From: Pseudomonas batumici
GTDB taxonomy: Bacteria; Pseudomonadota; Gammaproteobacteria; Pseudomonadales; Pseudomonadaceae
Direction: 5' to 3'
DNA length: 64,000 nt
Assembly: GCF_000820515.1 (NCBI RefSeq)
Contig: NZ_JXDG01000058.1
Span: forward strand, 124,001 to 188,000
Shown here piece after piece: positions 1-8,729 of the stretch (its first letter is position 1; each line of letters starts with the position of its first letter). A model generated the notes under the pieces. It was not told the origin of the DNA. It did not search any database and was given only the letters and a program-made list of their open reading frames with translations. The translations under genes and the position numbers were made by a program.

Positions 1-104
1 GGGTAAGGCACAACGGGGCACAGACAGGATGCTCTTCAGTCGAACAGGAGCACCCAACGTGCCCCTGCCCCGACCCGGGCTCACTCAAGCCCGAAATCAG
101 CGAC

Positions 105-548
105 TCAGAACCAGCCTCTTTTACCAACCACATAAGTCTGCTCGAAGTCTTCATCGGACTTGATCAGATAAATGATGAATTCGATAAAGGCGACAATACT
201 GATCACGATCGACGGGATGCCGAGCAACAGCCAGCCGAACAGGAACACCAGCAACATGATCACGCCTTGGGTTTTGTAACCCAGGTAGAACTTGTGCACG
301 CCAAAGGCACCGAGAAAGAACGCCAGCAAGGCCGCCGGGATCTTCTTGGAGTTGCCGCTCGCCGCAGCGCTGTCGGCGAAGATGGCTTCGGCAAACGCCC
401 CATTGCTGGCAAAGTCGACACTCGCGCCGACCTTGGGCAGTACCGCCGCTTTCCACTCGACAACGTCGAAGGTGTAACGGTTGCCGTCATCACCGGAAAT
501 AATGCCGTTACGGGTGTTGTTGTCGTAACTCAGAATCTTGCCTTTCAT
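105..548 (-). CDS. TM2-domain membrane protein with N-terminal beta-rich domain
   Basis: A 147-residue protein. Residues 1-55 look like a small cold-shock/S1-like beta domain (start MKGKILSYDNNTRNGIISGD, then a GNRYTFD stretch). Residues 68-135 form a TM2 domain: a KKIPAALLAFFLGAFGVHKF start, the FYLG turn between two helices, then two long hydrophobic segments. TM2 proteins are small inner-membrane proteins of unsettled function. An AAGGAG box lies 6 nt before the ATG at 548. It stands alone and points towards the window's left edge. The pairing of the two domains is seen in the sequence; any biological role is unknown. Confidence 0.85.
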   Translation of the reverse strand: MKGKILSYDNNTRNGIISGDDGNRYTFDVVEWKAAVLPKVGASVDFASNGAFAEAIFADSAAASGNSKKIPAALLAFFLGAFGVHKFYLGYKTQGVIMLLVFLFGWLLLGIPSIVISIVAFIEFIIYLIKSDEDFEQTYVVGKRGWF

Positions 549-948
549 TTACAGCTCCTTGGGAAGTGCGGGACGGGGAACGCGGGATAGCCTCTAGGGG
601 ATTGAACGCCGTGAGATCACTTTTACCGGACAACCTGCACCTGCGCGAACGCTCCATCGACAATCGCCGAACAGCGGTCGTCGATATCTATCAATACGGT
701 CAGGTGTTTTTCAGGTTTGAGGAGTTGGACCGACAGGCCATCGCTCATCCTTGAAAAGTGATTGCCGAGCCGGGCTGAAAGCGTTCAGCACGTCATCGGC
801 AGTTTCACTGCATCTTCCTTAACCGCTATGAAGGCCTGGGTCACTGGCGCGTGGAGACGGCCAGGAGCAAAGGGCTTTGGTGAGAAAAGCTACTATTTCG
901 CTGGCGCGGCGTCTAGAGGCAGCACGGGAAGTCCTGCCTCTCTGGCCC
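549..948. other. 400-bp intergenic region, no gene recognised
   Basis: Short open frames exist on the plus strand here (for example 566-754), but they lack a ribosome-binding site and have no recognisable product. The stretch separates the 3' end of the Kdo hydroxylase gene from the start of the TM2 gene, so it probably holds the TM2 promoter. I could not single out a convincing promoter or terminator. Confidence 0.5.
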
Positions 949-1818
949 TCAAACCAAAGGCCGACCCATCATCCGTGTCAGGATCGCCAGGGGATTGGCC
1001 TGGGGGTCGTACTGCTTGTCGGCGGGAATGTGCAGGGTCTGTTCAAGCATGTATTGGCCGGACATGACCGCGTGCGGCACCTGGTCCGAGAAGCACACCC
1101 AGACCGAACCCGCGGCGAATGGCATGGTCACCTGCTCGGCGGTTTCCTGGTAGGTCTGATCGCCCTTCATGCCGTCATGCAACTGCAGCATCAGGTGATC
1201 ATATTCACTGCGGTATGACTTGGTGATCCGCAACGCCTTCAGCACACTCGCCTGCCAGGCCACATAAGGTTTGGCCCGTGGCAGGAACTTGCGAGCGACC
1301 GTTTCGAAAGGCTCGCCGACACGCCACACGCGGGGTACGCCCTCGGGATTGATGTTGCTGAACACCCGCAGAATGCGCTCGCCATAGTTGGGACGCGAAG
1401 GAAAGGCATCGACATGCAGGCGACGGTCATCGGCACGCCAGGACTGCGCGCGGGTCTCGACCTGCATCGGACGGTAGCTGGTAGGAGCCAGGCGCAAGGC
1501 CCCCTGATAACGGGGCAGCAGCGAGTACACCAGCGTCTGCGCCTGCTCACGGAAGCGTCCGATCATCTCGGTCAGCGCCTGTTGCACGGCGGCATCGCCT
1601 TCTGCGCCCTTGAGGTGATTATTCGCATCCAAGCTGATATTGCGTGCCTTGGGCGAGCGAATATCCGGGCGGAGCAAGGACTTCTCTTCTTCCCTTAACT
1701 CAAACGACAAGCGTGGGAAGTACAGCACCTTGCCGGCTTCCAACGCGGCAATCCAGTCCGCGTTCACTTCAGGCATCCGCCAGTCGGCGAAGTCGATGCC
1801 TATGATCTGAGAATCCAT
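949..1818 (-). CDS. kdoO: Kdo hydroxylase (Fe(II)/2-oxoglutarate-type dioxygenase)
   Basis: The 289-residue product resembles the Kdo 3-hydroxylase KdoO of Burkholderia and Yersinia, which converts the outer Kdo of Kdo2-lipid A to D-glycero-D-talo-oct-2-ulosonic acid (Ko). It carries the family stretch RLHVDAFPSRPNYGERILRV, whose HVD supplies an HxD iron-binding pair, and a distal histidine near PHAVMSGQYMLEQTLHIP. There is no signal peptide, as expected for a cytoplasmic enzyme acting on the inner leaflet. The frame is open back to 1890, and an in-frame ATG at 1878 would add 20 residues. I prefer 1818 because the added residues look non-protein-like and a short upstream ORF ends 4 nt before 1818 (TGAGGAAATG), which suggests coupling. 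Family assignment is fairly secure; the start is less so. Confidence 0.8.
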   Translation of the reverse strand: MDSQIIGIDFADWRMPEVNADWIAALEAGKVLYFPRLSFELREEEKSLLRPDIRSPKARNISLDANNHLKGAEGDAAVQQALTEMIGRFREQAQTLVYSLLPRYQGALRLAPTSYRPMQVETRAQSWRADDRRLHVDAFPSRPNYGERILRVFSNINPEGVPRVWRVGEPFETVARKFLPRAKPYVAWQASVLKALRITKSYRSEYDHLMLQLHDGMKGDQTYQETAEQVTMPFAAGSVWVCFSDQVPHAVMSGQYMLEQTLHIPADKQYDPQANPLAILTRMMGRPLV

Positions 1819-1822
1819 TTCC

Positions 1823-1906
1823 TCAGGGGGCCTCTTGGTGGAATAGGCTGGCAATGATGCGGCGCTCCGACCGATCATTGCAATGTCTTGTTACCTCTGA
1901 TTGCAA
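1823..1906 (-). CDS. Possible 27-codon leader ORF upstream of kdoO
   Basis: A TTG at 1906 follows a strong AGAGGAGGTG Shine-Dalgarno sequence (1918-1909), although the spacing is short. It opens a 27-codon frame that ends in TGA at 1825-1823, four bases before the kdoO ATG. The AGGAGG has no other well-spaced start codon: the upstream in-frame kdoO ATG at 1878 lies more than 30 nt away. This geometry would allow translational coupling or attenuation. It may be chance, because the start is TTG and the peptide has no known relative. Confidence 0.3.
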   Translation of the reverse strand: MQSEVTRHCNDRSERRIIASLFHQEAP

Positions 1907-2100
1907 GACACCTCCTCTCAAGAGAGCCAAGCTAGACACTTCGACGACCTGTAGAACCCTCTGAAAAGCCCGGGAGCCACGGGCGCAAAAGATTGCAGCG
2001 ACCTACGGCCACGCCTCCCGGAAAGGGGAGATCGAAGCGACAAACGGTCGTATTTTCTGGGAAAACGTCAGGGAATACGGGTGAGCAAAATCCCCGGCGA

Positions 2101-2571
2101 TTAACCGGTCTGATTGATCAGATCGGCTCTTGCCCGGGCGCTCACGGCCTCTCCGATCTCATCCGATACGGCAAATTTCAGAATCGCATCGCCGTGTGCA
2201 GAGGTTTTCAGCCACAGGTTGTATTCACCCGCACTGGTTTCGACCCATTCATAATGTGTTGCACTTTGCATTCTCCGTATCGCCTCTTGCGAGGGTGCTT
2301 TATAGAGTTCGCAAAAACTGCCTTCGACGTCGCACTCGGGGTTAGCGAGCAAGGCATCAAAGACAATGTTCAGGCGCTGGTCTTGCTCATCGTACTGAAT
2401 GACGCCCGTCAGGGTTTTATCCTGGCTCGCGGCGCTGTACAGACAAGTCATCCGCCCTATGAATCCATGCCCCGCCAGGATCTCGAAACAGGGCCACATA
2501 TTATCCGGCCACTCGAAGGTATCGAGCATGGGCAAAAACAGATACTGCCCCACTAATGATTCAAAGGTCAT
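2101..2571 (-). CDS. Protein of unknown function
   Basis: The 156-residue product (MTFESLVGQYLFLPMLDTFE...) has no signal peptide, no membrane segment and no motif I recognise. It is acidic and aromatic-rich, and looks like a soluble alpha/beta protein. I chose the ATG at 2571 over the upstream ATG at 2625 because an AGGAG sits 8 nt before it. It lies between kdoO and the DeoR-type repressor gene on the same strand, with more than 100 bp on each side, so it is probably its own transcription unit. Confidence 0.6.
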   Translation of the reverse strand: MTFESLVGQYLFLPMLDTFEWPDNMWPCFEILAGHGFIGRMTCLYSAASQDKTLTGVIQYDEQDQRLNIVFDALLANPECDVEGSFCELYKAPSQEAIRRMQSATHYEWVETSAGEYNLWLKTSAHGDAILKFAVSDEIGEAVSARARADLINQTG

Positions 2572-2681
2572 CACCACCACTCCTTTGGCATGAGTAAAAA
2601 CTATAACACCCCGTTCCCATGCCACTGGAGCGACTGTATGAACACTTGTTTCAAATCAGGCCCGTCACCAAGGCCACCGTC

Positions 2682-3470
2682 TTATACATCCGCCTGCACC
2701 ACTTCAACGCCCATTCGCCGATAAGCCTCAATAACGTCCGACGGCACGAAACGCTCGGTGATCATCGTCTGCAAACGCGTACAGGGCGCCACCACAAAAG
2801 GCTCCACGGCCCCGAGCTTGTCGGCCGTGGTCACCGCCACCACGTGCGAGGCGCTGTCGAGCATGGCCTGTTTCACCGCGACTTCGTCGTAATGCACGGA
2901 GGTAATCCCCATCTCCGGATGAATCGCGCAGACGCCGGTAAACAGCAGGTCGGCCTTGACGCCCTGGATCAGCCGCAGCGCCTCGTGCCCACCAGAGGCC
3001 ATGGTCGCGGGGTTGAGCTTGCCGCCGGCCAGGATCACGGTGATGCCCGGGTGCTCGGCCAGGGTCATGGCGATCATCGGCGAACAGGTGACAGCGGTGA
3101 TCGATAGTCCAGACGGCAGCGACTGGGCGATCTGCAAGGTGGTGGTGCCGGAGTCGAACAGCACGATCTGCCCTTCCTCGACCCGCTGTGCCGCCAGCTG
3201 CGCCAGGCGGGTTTTCACTTCGTTGGGTTCGGCGATCCGGGTGAGGTAATCCTTGCCGGTGTCCTTGGGCCGCGGCAGCGCGCCGCCATGGACCCGCTGC
3301 AACAGCCCGGCCTGGGCGAGTTCCGCGAGGTCGCGGCGGATGGTGTCTTCCGAGACCGCGAAATGCTGGCCCAGCTCCGAGGCCATGACCTTGCCATCCC
3401 GTTCGAGCAATAACAGGATCTTTTGCCGCCGCAGGTGCGGCAGTTCCGACGCTTGATGAAGTCCTTGCAT
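2682..3470 (-). CDS. DeoR/GlpR-family transcriptional repressor
   Basis: The 262-residue protein has the standard DeoR layout. A winged helix-turn-helix lies at about residues 15-65 (RRQKILLLLERDGKVMASEL, then SEDTIRRDL and GLLQRVHGG). It is followed by a sugar-phosphate-sensing domain with FDSGTTT and the TADKLG stretch typical of the family. DeoR/GlpR repressors bind phosphorylated sugar or polyol intermediates and usually control a neighbouring catabolic operon, but no such operon is adjacent, so the target is unknown. The ATG at 3470 (MQGLHQASEL) fits family N-termini better than the 20-residue extension beginning at 3530. Confidence 0.85.
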   Translation of the reverse strand: MQGLHQASELPHLRRQKILLLLERDGKVMASELGQHFAVSEDTIRRDLAELAQAGLLQRVHGGALPRPKDTGKDYLTRIAEPNEVKTRLAQLAAQRVEEGQIVLFDSGTTTLQIAQSLPSGLSITAVTCSPMIAMTLAEHPGITVILAGGKLNPATMASGGHEALRLIQGVKADLLFTGVCAIHPEMGITSVHYDEVAVKQAMLDSASHVVAVTTADKLGAVEPFVVAPCTRLQTMITERFVPSDVIEAYRRMGVEVVQADV

Positions 3471-3564
3471 GTTTTTGCCTGAATCTGCACGTTTATGCCG
3501 TTTTATACGAGACTCCCGGGCGAATGGCAACTCTGCGTGAAGGCGCCCTTGAATGAAGGGCTCC

Positions 3565-5451
3565 TCAAATACGGAAACCGCTGACCAACTGCTCCAACCG
3601 GGCCGTCTGCTCTTCCAGGTCGGAACAGGCCAGCAGCGTGGCGTTGAGATTCTCCACCGCGTCCTTGTTCAAGGTGTCGATCTGGGTGATGTCCATGTTG
3701 ATCGCCTCGACCACGGCGGTCTGCTCTTCGGTGGCGGCGGCCACCGACTGGTTCATCCCGTCGATCTCGCCGATACGCCGGGTGACCTGCCCCAGATGCT
3801 CGCCGGCCTGATTGGCGATGGCCACGCTCTGTGCGCTGTACTGCTGGCTCTCGGTCATGGTGCGGACCGCCTGACGGGACCCGACCTGCAGTTCCTCGAT
3901 CATCCCGTGGATCTGCTGGGCCGAGGCCTGGGTGCGTCCGGCGAGATTGCGCACCTCATCGGCGACCACCGAGAAACCGCGTCCGGACTCGCCCGCCCGG
4001 GCGGCCTCGATGGCGGCATTCAGCGCCAGCAGATTGGTCTGCTCGGAGATCGCCTGGATCACTTTGAGAATCTGACCGATGCTCGAAGTGTGACTATTGA
4101 GCTGCTCGATCCGTTCGCTGGAAGAAAGGATCTTGGCCGACAGTTCATCCATCGCCTGGATCGAGCGCTCGACCACCCGCCGCGCTTCATCCGCCGTGTC
4201 CCGTGCATCGGAGGCGCCCTGCGAGGCGTCCGCGGCATTCACGGCGATCTCCTGGGCAGCGGCGCCCAATTGATTGATCGCCGCCGCGACACTGCTGGTG
4301 CGATGGGACTGATCATCCGAGTTGCTCATCGAGGCATTGGAGGCCTCGACGACCCGGCTGGCCACCTGGCTCAAGCGGGCGGTGGTCGAAGCCACTTCGC
4401 GGATCGAACCGTGGATGCGCTCGACGAAACGGTTGAAAGCGCCCGCCAGGTTGCCGAACTCGTCGCGCGACTGGATCGCCAGGCGCTGCGTCAGGTCGCC
4501 ATCACCCTGGGCAATGTCTTCCAGTGCACGGGTCATGTGGTGCAAGGGCTTCATCAGCAACCGGATCAACAGGCTGAGCAGGACAAAGGTGATGGTCAGC
4601 AATACCACGGTCGCGATCAGCACCGAGAGGCGAAACCGAGTCAGCGCCGCGTAGGCTTTGTCCTTGTCGACGGCCAGGCCCACATACCATTTCACCGAAG
4701 GCAGGCCCTGCACGGGCATGAAGGTCAGCAACTGCGCGCTCCCCGCCTGTTGCACCTGGGTCAGGTCGGCACCGATCCGCGACGGCTCCATGCCGTAGAT
4801 ATCCCGCAGGTTCCTGGTAACCAGGCTTTTGTCGGGGTGCACCAGGATATTGCCGTCGGCACTGACCAGGAAGGCATAGCCGATGCCGCCGAAATCCTGG
4901 GCGTTGATCATCCTGGCCATCTTGTCCAGGCTGATGTTGACGCCCAGGACACCCAGGACCTGGCCACCGGACTTCACCGGGGCCGCCTCGCTCATGACCA
5001 GGTAGTCGCTGCCCACGCCGATATAGGGCTCGGTCAGGATCGGACCATTTTTGACCGCATCCGAATACCAGGGCCGCAGGCGGGGATCGTAGCCATCGGG
5101 CATGACCCGCTCGGGAAAGATATCGAAGGCACCGTCGCGGGTTGCGCTGTAGCTGGCGACGAAGGTCGAGGTGAGCGCCGCCTGTTGAAGTAGCGTGCGG
5201 ACTTTCTCCCGGGCCGGGTCGAGCGCGACCACCTGGGCCATCGCCTCGACCAACAGTAAACGATCGCTCAGCCACGTCTGGATATTCTGGGCCAGGACCT
5301 GCCCGGTGGTGTGCAAGTTGTTTTCGATATTTCCACTGATTTCATTGCGTTGCTGATAATCGCCATAAAGTGCGAAAACCGCAAAGACCACAACTACAAC
5401 TGTAGAAACGGCGAGCAGGATCTTCTGACTGAACTTCAAACGAATATTCAT
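3565..5451 (-). CDS. Methyl-accepting chemotaxis protein, dCache amino-acid-receptor type
   Basis: The 628-residue chemoreceptor has TM1 at about residues 11-30, a periplasmic dCache domain at about 31-275, TM2 at about 276-300, a HAMP domain, and a cytoplasmic signalling domain with the hairpin-tip sequence EQTNLLALNAAIEAARAGE. The ligand domain keeps the PctA-style amino-acid signature at identical numbering: Tyr121, Arg126, Trp128 and Tyr129 (in YDPRLRPWY). The acidic residue expected near 173 (for example in LGADIALD of other receptors) is Asn172 here (LGVNISLD). It probably senses amino acids or a related amine. No obvious Shine-Dalgarno precedes the ATG. It is monocistronic, and an AGGGTG/CACCCT hairpin lies at 5521-5537 in its upstream region. 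Confidence 0.9.
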   Translation of the reverse strand: MNIRLKFSQKILLAVSTVVVVVFAVFALYGDYQQRNEISGNIENNLHTTGQVLAQNIQTWLSDRLLLVEAMAQVVALDPAREKVRTLLQQAALTSTFVASYSATRDGAFDIFPERVMPDGYDPRLRPWYSDAVKNGPILTEPYIGVGSDYLVMSEAAPVKSGGQVLGVLGVNISLDKMARMINAQDFGGIGYAFLVSADGNILVHPDKSLVTRNLRDIYGMEPSRIGADLTQVQQAGSAQLLTFMPVQGLPSVKWYVGLAVDKDKAYAALTRFRLSVLIATVVLLTITFVLLSLLIRLLMKPLHHMTRALEDIAQGDGDLTQRLAIQSRDEFGNLAGAFNRFVERIHGSIREVASTTARLSQVASRVVEASNASMSNSDDQSHRTSSVAAAINQLGAAAQEIAVNAADASQGASDARDTADEARRVVERSIQAMDELSAKILSSSERIEQLNSHTSSIGQILKVIQAISEQTNLLALNAAIEAARAGESGRGFSVVADEVRNLAGRTQASAQQIHGMIEELQVGSRQAVRTMTESQQYSAQSVAIANQAGEHLGQVTRRIGEIDGMNQSVAAATEEQTAVVEAINMDITQIDTLNKDAVENLNATLLACSDLEEQTARLEQLVSGFRI

Positions 5452-5714
5452 GGTTTTGGCTACTGCACAATGGAGGACTTTTTGTTGGGTGTTATATCAA
5501 GGCAGGACAAAACAATGGGCAGGGTGAAAACCACCCTTAATAGGGAAAGTTTCAGTGTTCGCTAAAATGTTGTCAAACAACAAATAGTTGGGGGCTGGGA
5601 TCAAAAAAAGTGATCACCTCACTTCGATAAGTGAACATATAGCAGGGTGTGAAGTTGTAATAACGTCACTGACCAGTTTCTGACACGATGACCGACACAT
5701 CCGCCGAACGCCGC

Positions 5715-7064
5715 CTACAAGCCCCCTTGCACCGGTAACGCCACCAAGGCGATCAACCCGCCACCCGCGCGATTGCTCAGTGTCAGCTCGCCCCCCTGCT
5801 CCAGCACAATCGCCCGTGCCGCCGACAATCCCAATCCGACGCCCCCCGTGCTCCTGTTGCGCGAACTCTCCAGCCGAAAGAACGGTTCGAACACCCGCTC
5901 AAGATCAGCCGGCGCAATACCCGGCCCACGATCCTCTACGCGGATCAACAGCCGCTCGCCGTCCGGTTCCAAGCGGATCGTTGGCTCACAGCCGTATTTG
6001 ATGGCGTTATCCAGCAAGTTGCCGACAACTCGCTTCAGTCCCAGCGGGCGCCCGAAATACACCCATCTGGCCGGTCCTTCGAAGCCGACCTCAATGGCCT
6101 GGTCGCGATAATCGTCCACCAGGGTTTGCAGCAATTCCGCCAGATCGAAGGACGTCGTCTCTTCCAGGCGCGCATCGTCGCGGAAGAACTCCAGCGCGGA
6201 GTTGATCATCGCCTGCATCTCATCGACATCGCGAAACAGTCGCTGCTGTTGCTCCTCGTCCTCGATGAATTCCCCCCGCAGGCGCATGCGGGTCAAGGGC
6301 GTGCGCAGGTCATGGGAGATGGCCGCGAGCATCTGCGTGCGATCCTTGATGAAGTGCTGCAACTGAGCCTGCATGGCATTGAAGGCGAGGATCGCCTGGC
6401 GGATTTCATGGGGCCCGACCGGCTCCACCGGCGGCGCGCGGAAGTCGACGCCAAAACGCCGCGCGCCCTGGGCAAACTGTTGCAGGGGTCTGGCCAGACG
6501 GCGGGTGGCAATCAAGGTGACCACCGCAGTGGAGATCAGCACCAGTATGATCACGATCAGCCGGCGCGGTCCCTCCTCCAACCCCCAACTGCGCGACGCG
6601 GCAGAACACATCAGCCAAGAGCCGTCGGTCAGCTGGATCAGCAACGCATAACGCCCGTTCGGCCCCTCCCAATCGGAGGGTTGATAGGCCTCGATCCAGC
6701 GATTTGGCGAGCCCAGCGCTTGACGCATGGCCTGTGCACCACGGCCCTCGGCGGCTTTGACAGTTTTCGGCAGGACAATGTCGTGACGATCAGCGTACCA
6801 ATTCACCTGCGTGTTCGGATCACTGACCAGCGCGGCCAGGCGGGCACGCTGCCCGGGCTCCGAGGCTTCGATCACACGGCTGAGGGACGCGACCTTTTCC
6901 AGCAGGCCGGTCTCGCTCAGCGGCGGATAAGCCCAGACACCGGCCAGCTTCACGAACAACGCATTGAACGCCAGCGCCGTGAGCATGGCCATCAGGATAG
7001 TCAGGGCGATCCAGCGCGCCACGGTGTCCTTTGGACGATAACGCCCGGTTCCGCGGCCGCTCAC
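5715..7064 (-). CDS. EnvZ-type sensor histidine kinase
   Basis: The 449-residue kinase has TM1 at about residues 17-42, a periplasmic segment of roughly 125 residues, TM2 at about 168-187, HAMP, then a HisKA domain with the phospho-acceptor in AAISHDLRTPLTRMRLR. The ATP-binding domain has an N box (NLLDNAIKYG), a G1 box (EDRGPGIA), an F motif (FEPFFR) and a G2 box (GGVGLGLS). It overlaps the 3' end of the response-regulator gene by 4 nt, so the two are translationally coupled. The stimulus cannot be read from the sequence. Confidence 0.9.
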   Translation of the reverse strand: MSGRGTGRYRPKDTVARWIALTILMAMLTALAFNALFVKLAGVWAYPPLSETGLLEKVASLSRVIEASEPGQRARLAALVSDPNTQVNWYADRHDIVLPKTVKAAEGRGAQAMRQALGSPNRWIEAYQPSDWEGPNGRYALLIQLTDGSWLMCSAASRSWGLEEGPRRLIVIILVLISTAVVTLIATRRLARPLQQFAQGARRFGVDFRAPPVEPVGPHEIRQAILAFNAMQAQLQHFIKDRTQMLAAISHDLRTPLTRMRLRGEFIEDEEQQQRLFRDVDEMQAMINSALEFFRDDARLEETTSFDLAELLQTLVDDYRDQAIEVGFEGPARWVYFGRPLGLKRVVGNLLDNAIKYGCEPTIRLEPDGERLLIRVEDRGPGIAPADLERVFEPFFRLESSRNRSTGGVGLGLSAARAIVLEQGGELTLSNRAGGGLIALVALPVQGGL

Positions 7065-7771
7065 TGGCGTGTCACATCAGGGGTGAACAGGTAGCCGCCA
7101 TTGCGCACCGTGCGAATCATCGCCGGGCGCTTGGTGTCGAACTCCAGCTTGCGCCGCAGGCGACTGACCTGGACATCGATGCTGCGGTCAAAAGCGTCAT
7201 GCCTGTGCCCCCGCGCCAGGTCCAGCAGTTGCTCGCGGGTAAGGATGCGCTGGGGATGCTCGACAAACACCAGCAGCAGATCGAATTCCCCGGCCGACAG
7301 CGGGATCATCACCTGATCCGGCGAACGCAGCTCGCGCCGGGTCAGGTCCAGTTGCCAGTCGGCAAAGCGGATCAGCGGGCGCGGCAGCTCGCCGCTCAAG
7401 GGCCGGCTTTCCCCGGCCCGGCGCAACACCGCCCGGACCCGTGCCAGCAGCTCGCGGGCGTCGAAGGGTTTGCTCAGGTAATCGTCGGCGCCCATTTCCA
7501 GGCCCACCACCCGGTCGCTCAACTCACCCATGGCGGTCAGCATGATCACCGGGGTCGCGTACTGCCGGCGCAGGCGCTGGCACAGCATCAGGCCGTTCTC
7601 CCCCGGCAGCATCAGGTCGAGAATGATCAGGTCCGGGGCCTGACGCTCCAGCGCGGCCCACAGCGCGGCACCATCGGCGGCGACCTCTACCGTATAACCC
7701 TGCAGCACAAAGAACTTCTTCAACAGGGCAAGGACCTCGAGGTCATCGTCCACGATCAACAGACTGCTCAC
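7061..7771 (-). CDS. OmpR-family response regulator
   Basis: A 236-residue regulator. The receiver domain (residues 1-120) has acidic residues in IVDDD, the phospho-acceptor aspartate in IILDLMLPGENG, the conserved Thr in MLTA and Lys in YLSKPFD. A C-terminal winged-helix DNA-binding domain ends in the family wing RTVRNGGYLF. The likely start is GTG at 7771. It is the first gene of the two-component operon, and its stop overlaps the kinase start. No divergent target gene is evident, because the gene to the right is mlaA, whose start is 170 bp away on the opposite strand. Confidence 0.9.
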   Translation of the reverse strand: MSSLLIVDDDLEVLALLKKFFVLQGYTVEVAADGAALWAALERQAPDLIILDLMLPGENGLMLCQRLRRQYATPVIMLTAMGELSDRVVGLEMGADDYLSKPFDARELLARVRAVLRRAGESRPLSGELPRPLIRFADWQLDLTRRELRSPDQVMIPLSAGEFDLLLVFVEHPQRILTREQLLDLARGHRHDAFDRSIDVQVSRLRRKLEFDTKRPAMIRTVRNGGYLFTPDVTRQ

Positions 7772-7940
7772 CGGCGGCCATCACTTGAAGTTGGAAAGAG
7801 CCCATCTAAAACCATTCGACGCGTTCCGTCATATATTTCAATCCGGTAATAAACCATCAGCGGTGCAATAAAGCAGACATCTTTGAGCAAGACGCGGCTG
7901 GCAGCATCCGCCAACCTTCTTCCGCAGAGACCGTTTGCCC

Positions 7941-8729
7941 ATGCCCTCGCTCAAGTGTTCGCCCGCCCTGATCCGCCACGCCACGCTGTTGCTGGCCGTC
8001 TCGTACCTGGTCGGCTGCAGCAGTCCGGCTCCGGTGGCAAGCGCCCGTTGCGCACAGGTGGACTACCCGGTCTTCGACCCGGCCCAGCGGGTCAACCGGG
8101 GGATCTTTGCCTTCAACAAGGCCGTCGATGACTATGCCCTGGCCCCCGTGGCCCGGGGTTATCGCCACCTGCCGAATGTTTTCCAGCAGGGTGTGCACAA
8201 CTTCACCACCAACTTTGCCGAACCCAAGGTGTTCGTCAACGACCTGCTGCAAGGCAACCTGAAGCGTTCGGCCAATACCCTGGGGCGTTTCACGGTCAAC
8301 ACCACCCTCGGCCTGGTGGGCCTGATCGACGTCTCGGACCCGATGGGCATCCCCCGTCATACCGCCGACTTCGGCCAGACGTTCGGCGTCTGGGGCATCG
8401 GCAACGGGCCCATCGTCGAACTGCCGCTGCTGGGCACCGGCAACGCCCGCGACGCCGCCGGACGCGTGCTCGGCTTGGCCTTCAACCCCTTCGGCAACAA
8501 TAGCGACAGCCTGCAGACCCTGGCGACGACCAGCCTGGTCGGTGGTGTGATCGACCAGCGTGCCGAGCTGCTGCCGCTCACCGACAGCCTGCAAAAACTG
8601 CCGGACTACTACAGCGCATTGCGTGACGTCGTCGCCGAACATCGCGCGGCTTTCGTGCTGGAAGGCAAGCAGGGCAGCACCCAACCGGAGAAAGACCGCT
8701 GCCAGGGAGCCACCCGGGATGGCTTCTGA
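7941..8729 (+). CDS. mlaA: MlaA (VacJ) outer-membrane lipoprotein
   Basis: The 262-residue protein has a lipoprotein signal peptide with lipobox LVGC (Cys at about residue 27). The body is MlaA: FDPAQRVNRGIFAFNKAVDD, the NDLLQG region, LGRFTVNTTLGLVGLIDV, then the GVWGIGNGPIVELPLLG core. MlaA works with the porin-MlaA complex to remove mislocalised phospholipids from the outer leaflet and pass them to MlaC. The ATG at 7941 follows an in-frame TTG two codons upstream; neither has a strong ribosome-binding site. The remaining mla genes are not in the window. Confidence 0.93.
   Translation: MPSLKCSPALIRHATLLLAVSYLVGCSSPAPVASARCAQVDYPVFDPAQRVNRGIFAFNKAVDDYALAPVARGYRHLPNVFQQGVHNFTTNFAEPKVFVNDLLQGNLKRSANTLGRFTVNTTLGLVGLIDVSDPMGIPRHTADFGQTFGVWGIGNGPIVELPLLGTGNARDAAGRVLGLAFNPFGNNSDSLQTLATTSLVGGVIDQRAELLPLTDSLQKLPDYYSALRDVVAEHRAAFVLEGKQGSTQPEKDRCQGATRDGF

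Noticed and set aside
566..1067. Two short plus-strand frames (566-754 and 762-1067)
   Set aside because: No ribosome-binding site, no recognisable product, and the second runs into the opposite strand of kdoO.
3553..5193. A 546-codon plus-strand frame opposite the dCache chemoreceptor
   Set aside because: Antisense to a strong MCP gene, with low-complexity mirror composition.
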